DNA of 64,000 nucleotides from Plantactinospora soyae (GTDB taxonomy: Bacteria > Actinomycetota > Actinomycetes > Mycobacteriales > Micromonosporaceae). A program made the position numbers and the translations under genes. Under the pieces are notes generated by a model. That model saw only the letters and a list, made by a program, of their open reading frames with translations, did no database searches and was not told the DNA's origin. The stretch is from the NCBI RefSeq assembly GCF_014874095.1, contig NZ_JADBEB010000001.1:5952001-6016000 (forward strand), in the 5' to 3' direction. Positions 44,057 to 51,692 of this stretch are shown here, one piece after another (the stretch's first letter is position 1; the number at the start of each line of letters is the position of its first letter).

Positions 44057-44953
44057 TCAGGCCGGTTCGGTGGCAGGCGCCGGGATCGCCTGCTCGGCGG
44101 CGCGGCTGACCTGTTCCCAGTCGGCCCACGTGTCCAAGCGTCGCTGGGAGATGTCGAAGGCGAGGTCGTAGACCATACTGCCGAGCAGCAGCCGCAGCGG
44201 CGGGTCGTCACTGTTGACCAGCGTCATCAGCGCCTCGGCGGCCAGCCGCGGTTCGCTGTCGATCGACCCTTCCGCCCACTGCTTCGCCAACTCTGTGCGA
44301 AGTGTGTCGTATACCGGGTTCGGCGTGGTCGCCTTGCTGCTGGTGTAGAGGTCCGTCCAGTAGCCGCCCGGCTGGACGATGGTGACCTTCACGCCGAACC
44401 GGGCGGCTTCGGCGGCCAGCGCCTCGCTCATCCCCTCCAGGGCGAACTTGCTCGCGCTGTAGAGCCCGGTGCTGGGGAAGCCGCCGAGCGCGCCGATGCT
44501 GGACATTTGCACGAGGTGTCCACGGCTCTGGGCCCGCAGGGGCGGCAGGACGGCCTGGCTGACCCAGAGCGCGCCGAAGAAGTTGAGTTCTAGTTGGGCG
44601 CGTGCCTCGGCTTCGGTGAACTCCTCGATCATCCCGGCGAACAGCGCACCGGCGTTGTTCACGACGATGTCAAGCCGGCCGAAGTGCCGGACCGTCTGGT
44701 CGACGACGTCGACGACCGCGGCGCGGTCCGTGACGTCCAATCGCAACGCCAGCAGCCGGCCCGGGTGCTGGGCGGCGAGCTCGTCCAGCGGCGAGACGTC
44801 GCGGGCCGCGCCGACTACCCGGTCGCCGACGGCGAGCGCGGCCTCGGTGAAGGCGCGGCCGAGGCCACGGCTGGCCCCGGTGATGAACCATACCCGGGAC
44901 GCCGCAGCGGCTCGTAGAGTGAGGTTGTCCTGATCGGAAGAGGCGACGGACAT
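44057..44953 (-). CDS. Short-chain dehydrogenase/reductase (SDR)
   Basis: This 298-aa classical SDR has the NADP site TGASRGLGRAF, then DIVVNNAGALFAG, the catalytic Ser in VQMSSIGALGG and the YSASKFALEG Tyr/Lys pair. The Asp of LRLDVTDRAAV follows the usual pattern. The ATG at 44953 is chosen because GGAGG sits eight bases upstream; a start five codons earlier would overlap that RBS. It is a single gene. The substrate cannot be inferred. Confidence 0.88.
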   Translation of the reverse strand: MSVASSDQDNLTLRAAAASRVWFITGASRGLGRAFTEAALAVGDRVVGAARDVSPLDELAAQHPGRLLALRLDVTDRAAVVDVVDQTVRHFGRLDIVVNNAGALFAGMIEEFTEAEARAQLELNFFGALWVSQAVLPPLRAQSRGHLVQMSSIGALGGFPSTGLYSASKFALEGMSEALAAEAARFGVKVTIVQPGGYWTDLYTSSKATTPNPVYDTLRTELAKQWAEGSIDSEPRLAAEALMTLVNSDDPPLRLLLGSMVYDLAFDISQRRLDTWADWEQVSRAAEQAIPAPATEPA

Positions 44954-45101
44954 GGTGGTGTCCTCCATTAAATCGTTACGAACGCCAATCGGACGGATGG
45001 CGATGTTGACGCGTTGTACGTTTCCTGACTATTCGTGACAACCTCTCTCCGGCAGCGCGCGTTGGCTCCGCGTATCGCTTGGTCTTGGGCTGGGGGCAGG
45101 T

Positions 45102-45908
45102 TTATGGCAGGGCGAGCTCGTAGAGGTGAGTTCGCCCGAGGGGATGGAAGCCGAGGTGCTTGCGTGTGGCGCTTAGGTGGAGGTCGTCCTCGGCGGTGAA
45201 GGTCTCGATCTCGTTGATGTGTGGGTGGAACTCGCGCATTCGCTGGATCAGGGCGGCGTTGACCCAGAGGCCCAGCCGCCGTCCGCGATGGTGGGGGAGC
45301 ACGACCGATCCGTACTGGCGGGCGCGCGGTTGGGAGACTGCACCGACGATCGCAACGGCGTAGGCCGCCAGGTCCCCGTCCGTGTCCGCGGCGGTCAGCA
45401 CGGCGTTACCGGGGCGGCTCGGGCTTCGAAGCAGTTCTTCGGCACCGGGCGTGTCGGGCAGGCTGCCTGTCCAGTGGGTCAGGCGATATCCGGGGCGCTC
45501 GGCGTCGACCAGCTCACCCAGCCAGGCCTGGTGAACATCGCAGTAGGTGAGCAGGTCATGTCGCCTGGATCGGGTGTGCTGGAAGCCGTGCCGCAGACAG
45601 AATGCCTCCCCCGGCGAGCCTGCGGCCACGTCCGTGACCAGGCGTGGCTCGGCGATCTGTTCCCGGACGGTGGTCAGCAGCCGGGAACCGATTCCGCGAC
45701 GCCGCCACTGCGGCTCCACGTACAGGCTCAGCTCGGGAGCGCCCGGGTTCACGGCCGGGGTCGGAGGCGGCAGAACGTCGTGCCCGAACGGGATGATCGG
45801 CCGCAGGCTGGCCACCCCGACTACACGACCGGGTGGCGCCACAGCCTGCCACCGCGAGAACCCGGAGTAATCCGACACCGCCACGATGTCGATCAAGGCT
45901 TCGCTCAT
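45102..45908 (-). CDS. Tandem GNAT acetyltransferase
   Basis: The protein has 268 aa with two GNAT folds. The first carries the acetyl-CoA loop EPQWRRRGIGSRLLT. The second has VVLPHHRGRRLGLWVNAALI and ends HLGFHPLGRTHLYEL. Tandem GNATs of this kind in actinomycetes include mycothiol-synthase-like and antibiotic-modifying proteins. The ATG at 45908 (MSEALIDIVAVSD) fits the domain start; earlier starts exist. It is divergent from a LysR gene. Confidence 0.82.
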   Translation of the reverse strand: MSEALIDIVAVSDYSGFSRWQAVAPPGRVVGVASLRPIIPFGHDVLPPPTPAVNPGAPELSLYVEPQWRRRGIGSRLLTTVREQIAEPRLVTDVAAGSPGEAFCLRHGFQHTRSRRHDLLTYCDVHQAWLGELVDAERPGYRLTHWTGSLPDTPGAEELLRSPSRPGNAVLTAADTDGDLAAYAVAIVGAVSQPRARQYGSVVLPHHRGRRLGLWVNAALIQRMREFHPHINEIETFTAEDDLHLSATRKHLGFHPLGRTHLYELALP

Positions 45909-46126
45909 GGAACCCACGATTGCCCCCACCAACGGGGCGGAACAACGCGAAAGATCGAACCGCCGCATAAGCCATCGGTTATCGTTCGACGCCATGCGCG
46001 GCCCCACGGTCGAGGGTGGCCCGGGTCACGATCGAGGGACGGGCCGTCGCCACCGCCGTAAACTTCCAGATCGCGCAAATCAGGAACGGGATTCGGACGC
46101 GCCTGACCGGAGGGAGAGGCAGCCTG

Positions 46127-47014
46127 GTGGAACTGCGCGACATCGAGATCTTCCTGGCGCTGGCCGAAGAGCTCCATTTCGGACGTACGGCAGAACGTCT
46201 CCGAGTGTCCCAGGCGCGGGTCAGCCAGTCGATCAAACAGCAGGAGCGCCGGATCGGCGGTGCCCTGTTCGAGCGGACCAGCCGCAACGTGCGGCTCACC
46301 CCACTCGGCGAGCGGCTCCGCGACCGGCTTCACACGGGCTACGGCGAGATCATGGCAGGCATTGACGAGGCTGCCGCCACCGCTCGCGGGCAGGTCGGTA
46401 CCCTGACCATCGGCACGTTCGGCCCCCACCACCAGAAGATCGCGGCCGTCCTCGATCTGTTCCGACAGCGGCATCCGCAATGTGAGCTGCGCATACGCGA
46501 AATTCTCCCCGCCGATCCGTTCGGCGGGCTGCGCACCGGCCGGGTCGACGTCGGGCTGCTCTGGCTACCTGCCCGCGAGCCCGACCTCACCGTCGGCCCG
46601 GAGCTGTACACCGAGCACCTGGTGCTGGCTGTCGCCTCCGATCATCCGCTGGCCAGTCGGGACCGGGTCAAGATAGAGGATCTCGGCGATCACCCAGTGG
46701 TGGATCTGGAGGGGCCTATTCCGGACTATGTGTGGGAGGCGCACACGCCGTCCGTGACACCGGCCGGGCGGCCCATCCGGCGTGGAATCGCCGTGGCCAC
46801 CCTCGAGGAGGCCTTCACAGCGATCGGCACCGGCAGCGTCGTATCCCCCATCGGGGGATACGTGGCCGCCTCCCGGCTGCGCCGTGACATCACCTTCGTG
46901 CCCATCGCCGATGGACCGATCCTGCGGTACGCGCCGGTGTGGCGCAGCGCCAGTGAAAATACGCTGGTCCGCGCCTTCGTCCAAGCCGCCGGAGACGCGC
47001 AGAAGACCACATAG
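46127..47014 (+). CDS. LysR-family transcriptional regulator
   Basis: The protein has 295 aa from a GTG preceded by ggagggagagg. The N-terminal HTH is LRDIEIFLALAEELHFGRTA, then ERLRVSQARVSQSIKQQE. The effector domain starts at GTLTIGTFGPHH and includes VDVGLLWLPAREPDLTVGPE. The C-terminal lobe has the loop SVVSPIGGYVAASRL. It is divergent from the GNAT gene; target unknown. A longer upstream frame is open but not LysR-like. Confidence 0.9.
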   Translation: MELRDIEIFLALAEELHFGRTAERLRVSQARVSQSIKQQERRIGGALFERTSRNVRLTPLGERLRDRLHTGYGEIMAGIDEAAATARGQVGTLTIGTFGPHHQKIAAVLDLFRQRHPQCELRIREILPADPFGGLRTGRVDVGLLWLPAREPDLTVGPELYTEHLVLAVASDHPLASRDRVKIEDLGDHPVVDLEGPIPDYVWEAHTPSVTPAGRPIRRGIAVATLEEAFTAIGTGSVVSPIGGYVAASRLRRDITFVPIADGPILRYAPVWRSASENTLVRAFVQAAGDAQKTT

Positions 47015-47607
47015 CGCGGTCTGACCTTTACACGACGCACCGAGTTCCACTTCAGCAATACGTTCTCGGCACTGCGTGCCCTCGTCTGGCGCACCGGCCG
47101 CGAGACGCCACTCATCCTCGCCTTCGCCCAACTGGCACTCGACCATCGACCCCTCCCCATCAGGTCGGATGGGCCGACCGCACATGGCGGCGGTCGTCTG
47201 ACGTCCCGCGACAAGCGGCCGCTGAACCGCCACGAAACCTTCACGGGGCAGTTGGCGGGTGAGCACGTCGGAGGCGACCGCCCCGCAGCGGGACAGGTTG
47301 ACCACCCGCCATGGTCGGCCATTGCGGCGCACCAACTCGCCGTGCACCTTGCCGACGTACCCATGAAGGCGGGCAACTATCCGGCGTTGCTACGCCGCGA
47401 GGTCGCCCGGAACCTCGACGCGGTCCAGCGGGATTCTAGCCAGCCATTCCTGACCTCCGACGATAAGCCTGGCGTTATGCCATGTTGCTCAAGCTCTCGT
47501 TGATCCCCACGTCACAGTCGCGCAAGGCTGCAGCTGACCCGCCGGGCCGGCCCCAGAAGGAAGCCGATTCCGCTGGCGGGCCGCAAACATCCGGAATGGA
47601 GTTACGA
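47015..47607. other. Intergenic stretch, possible mobile-element debris
   Basis: Nearly 600 bases hold no supported gene. On the minus strand a frame contains VGKVHGELVRRNG, faintly like the HGEL region of IS3/IS481-type integrases, but the rest does not follow. It may be remnant DNA. The last ~60 bases hold the FAD monooxygenase promoter or leader. Confidence 0.25.
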
Positions 47608-49194
47608 ATGCGTGTCGCCGCCGACCGGATCCCGCTGGGACACGACGCCGACGTGATCATTGTCGGCGCCGGGCCGACCGGCCTGATGCTGGCGAGCGAG
47701 CTACGCCTGGCTGGCGTACGGCCGCTGGTGCTGGAGCGGCAGTCGCGGCTGCGGGACATCCCGAAGGCAAACGGCCTGGGCGGGCAAATTCTGCAACTGT
47801 TGCGCTACCGGGGTCTGCTGGAGCGGTTTGAGGCCGCCAGCACCGATCCCCACCCGGCGCCCCGGTACCCGTTCGGCGGAGTCCACCTGGACTTCACCGG
47901 CCTGGCCGATCCGCCGCTGCACGCGGTGCAGTTGCCGCAGCCGCGCCTGGAGCGGCTGCTCGACGAACGTGCGCGCGAACTCGGCGCAGACGTACGCCGT
48001 GGGCACGACGTGATCGCCGTCGACCAGGACGACGCTGCCGTCACGGTGGAGGTTCGCGGACCGGACGGATTGTTGCAGGTGCGGGCGCGCTATCTGGTGG
48101 GCTGCGACGGTGCGTACAGCCGGGTTCGCGACCTGGCAGACATCCCGTTCTCGGGAACCACGTATCCCGACGTCAACCGGCTCGGCCAGGTCGCGGTTCA
48201 CGATTCCGTGATGCGGCTGGACAACGGGGATCTCGACGTCCCTGGGCTGGGCAGGCTCAGCGCGGGGTACACCCGGACCGAACACGGGGTGTTCGGGTTC
48301 GGGTGGCTTTCCGCAGATGTTTTGCTCCTGTCCACTGTGGAAGAAGAGCCCGACGCCTCCGACGATGGGCCGATGAGCGTGGACGAGTTGCTGGACAGCA
48401 TCCGCCGGGTGCTCGGAGCGGATCTGCCGCTGGGCAAACCGCTTCGGCTTTCGCGCTTCGTTTTCCAGGCCCAACAGGCCGAACGCTATCGCGCCGGGCG
48501 GATTCTGCTGGCGGGCGATGCGGCTCACCTGTTCCCGGCGACTGGTGTGGCGCTCAACGCCGGTCTGCTGGACACGGTCAACCTCGCCTGGAAGCTGGCC
48601 GCCGACCTGCACGGCTGGGCGCCGGTCGGCCTGTTGGACACCTATCACGCCGAACGCCACTACGCCGGTGTGCGTACGCTCCTGCACACCCGGGCTCAGG
48701 TCGCGCTCCGGCGTGGACAAGACTCGGCGGCCGAGGCGCTGCGGCAGGTCTTTCAGGAACTGCTCGCCGATGAGCCGGCGTTGCGTCGCATGGGAGCTTT
48801 GGTAGCCGGAGCCGATATCCGATACCCGCTGCCTGGCGCGGTGCGACACGATCTCGTCGGCGCCTTCGCTCCTGACCTCACCCTGCACACCGACGAGGGG
48901 ATGACCAGCGTCGCCAACCTCATGGCGGCCGCCCGGCCCGTCCTGCTCGACCTGGCCGACCGCGACGACGTCCGCTCGGCCGCCCGGGATTGGGAGGACC
49001 GAGTCGAGATCCACACGGCGAAGACCCACGCCCGGCCGGCCGACGCCTTGCTGATCCGCCCGGATGCCCATGTCGCCTGGGCCGCGGCGATCGACGAATC
49101 CACCGACACCTCAGTGTCCTCGCTGCGGGAGGCGCTCGCGGGGTGGTTCGGCCCGCCGTCAGCACACACGCCCGACTACAGCGATCGCACCTGA
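47608..49194 (+). CDS. FAD-dependent aromatic monooxygenase (PHBH fold)
   Basis: This 528-aa protein has the N-terminal Rossmann motif VIIVGAGPTGLMLASELRL, the conserved GCDGAYSRVR (DG motif) and the second FAD site RILLAGDAAHLFPATGVALN. A C-terminal thioredoxin-like domain of about 130 residues follows, as in RIFMO and polyketide tailoring hydroxylases. It hydroxylates aromatic compounds or antibiotics using NAD(P)H and O2. The ATG at 47608 follows ggag at six bases; an earlier ATG at 47596 would overlap that RBS. No partner genes. Confidence 0.87.
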   Translation: MRVAADRIPLGHDADVIIVGAGPTGLMLASELRLAGVRPLVLERQSRLRDIPKANGLGGQILQLLRYRGLLERFEAASTDPHPAPRYPFGGVHLDFTGLADPPLHAVQLPQPRLERLLDERARELGADVRRGHDVIAVDQDDAAVTVEVRGPDGLLQVRARYLVGCDGAYSRVRDLADIPFSGTTYPDVNRLGQVAVHDSVMRLDNGDLDVPGLGRLSAGYTRTEHGVFGFGWLSADVLLLSTVEEEPDASDDGPMSVDELLDSIRRVLGADLPLGKPLRLSRFVFQAQQAERYRAGRILLAGDAAHLFPATGVALNAGLLDTVNLAWKLAADLHGWAPVGLLDTYHAERHYAGVRTLLHTRAQVALRRGQDSAAEALRQVFQELLADEPALRRMGALVAGADIRYPLPGAVRHDLVGAFAPDLTLHTDEGMTSVANLMAAARPVLLDLADRDDVRSAARDWEDRVEIHTAKTHARPADALLIRPDAHVAWAAAIDESTDTSVSSLREALAGWFGPPSAHTPDYSDRT

Positions 49195-49293
49195 AATGAC
49201 CGCGACGATGTAACGCACACGACACACACTGATTCGCGCTGGGTTGGGGACCGCCGCAATGGCAGCGGCCGGGGGCCGATCTCCGCCCAAACG

Positions 49294-49312
49294 CTAGCTT
49301 GTTCTTTAACCT
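49294..49312. repeat. IS left inverted repeat
   Basis: It matches the right end in inverted orientation over 18 positions with one extra base (c at 49304). Confidence 0.75.
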
Positions 49313-49429
49313 CGGCTGCCGGTCTGGCTGCGGAGTCCCGTGTGGATGCGGCGTGTCGTCGGGACGTGGGGCGGCCACCGTCTGATGATCCTCGCGTTCC
49401 CTGCAAGGACGCGAAGAAGGACGGTGGCC

Positions 49430-50737
49430 GTGGCCACTATTCTCAACTATTTGGCTGGGCTGCTGCCGTCTGACACGCCCAGTGCCGCCACGACGGCGGT
49501 GGAGCGGCCGGTGGACGATCCGGCGGCGGGGTTGGCGGCGTTCCGGCGGGAGTTCTACCGGTGTCTGACCCGTCGGGCGGATGCGTTGTTCGAGCTGGTC
49601 GACGCGGCGTTGTGCGCGGACGGGCCGGTGGGTTCGCTGGTCGGGCTGTCGCTGGTTGGTGAGCACCGGCGTGGTCACGGGTCGTTGTACGCGGCGTTGA
49701 ACCGTGGTCGTGTCGACGTAGACCGGCTGCGGACGGCGTTGGCCGCGGTGCCGGTGCCCCGGGCCGGCGACGGTCGGATCGTGCTCGCGGTGGACGTGAC
49801 GTGCTGGCTGCGGCCGGAGGCCCACACCTGCCCGCACCGGGTGCTGTGTCACACCTACGGCCGTGGCAAGGACACGCACATCATGATCCCGGGCTGGCCG
49901 TACTCCCTGGTCACCGCGTTGGAGACCGGCCGCAGCTCGTGGACGGCACCGCTGGACGTGCGCCACCTGGCCCCGGGCGCCGCCGCCGCCACGGTCACCG
50001 CCGGACAACTACGCGACGTGGTACGGCGGCTGATCACGGCCGGGCAGTGGCAGCCCGGGGATCCGGACATCTGGATCGTCGCGGACGCCGGCTACGACGG
50101 CCCCCGACTGGCGTTCCTCCTCGCTGACCTGCCGGTGCGGGTGCTGGTCAGGATGCGCTCCGACCGGGTCCTGCGACGCCGCGCCCCGCTGGAGCGGACC
50201 GGTAACGGCCGGCCGCCACGCCACGGCGACGAGTTCATCTTCGGCGACCCGGCCAGCTGGGGCGACCCCGAGGCCAGCCGCAACGAGGTCGACCTGCTCT
50301 GGCAGGCGTTCCTACGCCGATTCGACATCGAGCACACCTTCCGCATGCTCAAACAGACCCTCAGCTGGACCAGCCCGAAGCTACGCGACCCGCACGCCGC
50401 CGACCGCTGGACCTGGCTAGTGCTGGCCGCCTACACCCAGCTACGCCTCGCCCGCGGCGCCGCCGCCGACCTACGCCGCCCCTGGGAACGCCCCGCCCCA
50501 CCCGAACGGCTCACCCCCGCCCGCGTCCGGCGAGGCTTTCGGAACCTACGCGGCAAAGCCGGTAACCCCGCCAGTGCGCCGAAACCCTCCCGGCCAGGCC
50601 CAGGCCGGCCACCGGGCCGACGCAACCACCACCCCACCACCCGCCACGACGTCCACATCGTCACCAGCACAAAGCCGGCCAACGCACCGAAGAAAACCAA
50701 GAAATCGACCAACCCAAGACCACGCCGCACAGGTTAA
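49430..50737 (+). CDS. DDE transposase (IS701-like, NF041680 type)
   Basis: The protein has 435 aa from a GTG with aagaagg upstream. The first Asp lies in IVLAVDVTCWLRP and the second in WIVADAGYDGPRLAF. The Glu lies in RRFDIEHTFRMLKQTLSW. The Pro/Arg/Lys-rich C-terminus is usual for this actinobacterial family. Between FIFGDPASWGDPEAS and RNEVDLLWQAFLRR I expect a longer insertion than is seen, by about 60 residues, so an in-frame deletion may have inactivated it. That comparison is from memory and is not certain. Confidence 0.82.
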   Translation: MATILNYLAGLLPSDTPSAATTAVERPVDDPAAGLAAFRREFYRCLTRRADALFELVDAALCADGPVGSLVGLSLVGEHRRGHGSLYAALNRGRVDVDRLRTALAAVPVPRAGDGRIVLAVDVTCWLRPEAHTCPHRVLCHTYGRGKDTHIMIPGWPYSLVTALETGRSSWTAPLDVRHLAPGAAAATVTAGQLRDVVRRLITAGQWQPGDPDIWIVADAGYDGPRLAFLLADLPVRVLVRMRSDRVLRRRAPLERTGNGRPPRHGDEFIFGDPASWGDPEASRNEVDLLWQAFLRRFDIEHTFRMLKQTLSWTSPKLRDPHAADRWTWLVLAAYTQLRLARGAAADLRRPWERPAPPERLTPARVRRGFRNLRGKAGNPASAPKPSRPGPGRPPGRRNHHPTTRHDVHIVTSTKPANAPKKTKKSTNPRPRRTG

Positions 50738-50748
50738 AAACAAGCTAG
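50731..50748. repeat. IS right inverted repeat
   Basis: This is the inverted partner of the left end at 49294-49312. It sits just after the transposase stop codon and 16 bases before the next gene start. Confidence 0.75.
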
Positions 50749-50764
50749 AGCGGCCGGCCGTACG

Positions 50765-51412
50765 GTGACATCCGTGGACGTTGCTGACAAGCCGGTGCCG
50801 GTCCGTGCCTGCTGGTTGTCATGGCTCGCAGTGGCCACATCGGATCAGGGCGACGTGGTGCGGCTGCTCGGCTTGACAGGTGTGCGACCGAGCACCTGGT
50901 CCGACGGGATGGATCTGGTCGACGACGTCGCGCACAGCGGCGACGGCCGTTTCTCGACCGTCGTCGTAACTCCGCCCCTGGACGGATGGATCCTGGTGTT
51001 CGGCGCGTGGCTCGGCCTTCCGTACCTTGCTCGCACTGATCGGGTCACTCAGCTGTGCGAGGAGCTCAGCGCGCAGTTCGGCAAGGCTCAGGCGTATTTC
51101 CACAGCGAACAGAACGACGGCGAGGCATGGCTGATCGCCGAGCATGGCACCGTGCTCCGGCGGTGGATCGCCGAGTACCCGGAAGCGGCGATCGGCGAGC
51201 CGTTCGGTGTCGAGCGGACCCTGCTCGATGCGTTCGGGATCGTCGGCAAGCCCGAAGATCTCGACCCGGATGACGATCTGGCGTCGTCCTGGGTGGCGAC
51301 GTGGGGGGACTGCTGGGCGACGACCATCGCGGCCGAGCACAGCCTCGATCCCACCACCATCGGCCCGTCCACGCCGTCGGCCGGAACTGTCTTGATCGCC
51401 AGTACTCCGTGA
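50765..51412 (+). CDS. Hypothetical protein, IS inserted at its 5' side
   Basis: The protein has 215 aa; the GTG at 50765 or 50774 is the start. It has acidic globular sequence with PLDGWILVFGAWLGLPYLAR, AYFHSEQNDGEAWLIAEHG and SWVATWGDCWATTIAAEHSL. This pattern recalls uncharacterised actinomycete cytosolic proteins, but I cannot name the family. The IS right end is only 16 bp upstream, so its native promoter and perhaps its first codons have been displaced. Its stop codon lies inside a hairpin. Confidence 0.7.
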   Translation: MTSVDVADKPVPVRACWLSWLAVATSDQGDVVRLLGLTGVRPSTWSDGMDLVDDVAHSGDGRFSTVVVTPPLDGWILVFGAWLGLPYLARTDRVTQLCEELSAQFGKAQAYFHSEQNDGEAWLIAEHGTVLRRWIAEYPEAAIGEPFGVERTLLDAFGIVGKPEDLDPDDDLASSWVATWGDCWATTIAAEHSLDPTTIGPSTPSAGTVLIASTP

Positions 51413-51432
51413 TCCGGCCTGCCGGATCACGG
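51407..51432. terminator. Hairpin terminator overlapping a stop codon
   Basis: Perfect 12-bp arms ccgtgatccggc/gccggatcacgg have a 2-nt centre. The TGA of the preceding gene is within the left arm. Confidence 0.6.
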
Positions 51433-51466
51433 CATCCCGCAGTGTCGTTCGTCGAGGCCGGGCGGA

Positions 51467-51634
51467 TCAGGCTTCGGGGATCGGCCGGCCGAAGGTGGCT
51501 TCGTTTCCTTTCAGGTCTCGGGGGAGCAGGTGGATGGTGGCGGGGTGCGGCCGGCCAGTACCAGCAAAGTCCGCTGTACCGATTTCAGGGAGTTTCTGCG
51601 GGAAGGGGTACTGGCAGGATCTCTCGGCGGAGGT
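51467..51634 (-). pseudogene. Orphan C-terminal gene fragment
   Basis: The minus strand reads CQYPFPQKLPEIGTADFAGT, then HPATIHLLPRDLKGNEATFG and RPIPEA before a stop, clearly coding-like. An in-frame stop at 51635-51637 precedes it and there is no start codon. It looks like the end of a gene whose front was lost. Family unknown to me. Confidence 0.4.
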
Positions 51635-51692
51635 TCAGCCGCTGATCGTCACGAGCGCTTGGTCGCGCGGCGTTCGAGTGGGAACTACCGAT

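Larger units (their letters stand above)
49294..50748 (+). mobile_element. Insertion sequence with CTAG ends and inverted repeats
   Basis: The left end ctagcttgttctttaacct (49294-49312) and right end aggttaaaaacaagctag (50731-50748) are inverted repeats differing by one inserted base. The outer ctag on each side could be the 4-bp target duplication (YTAR-type targets are known for IS701-like elements). One transposase gene fills the 1.45-kb element. Confidence 0.8.

Noticed and set aside
47250-47400. IS integrase remnant on the minus strand
   Set aside because: Only a short HGELVRRNG-like match; no DDE motif or terminal repeats found, so it is mentioned only as possible debris.
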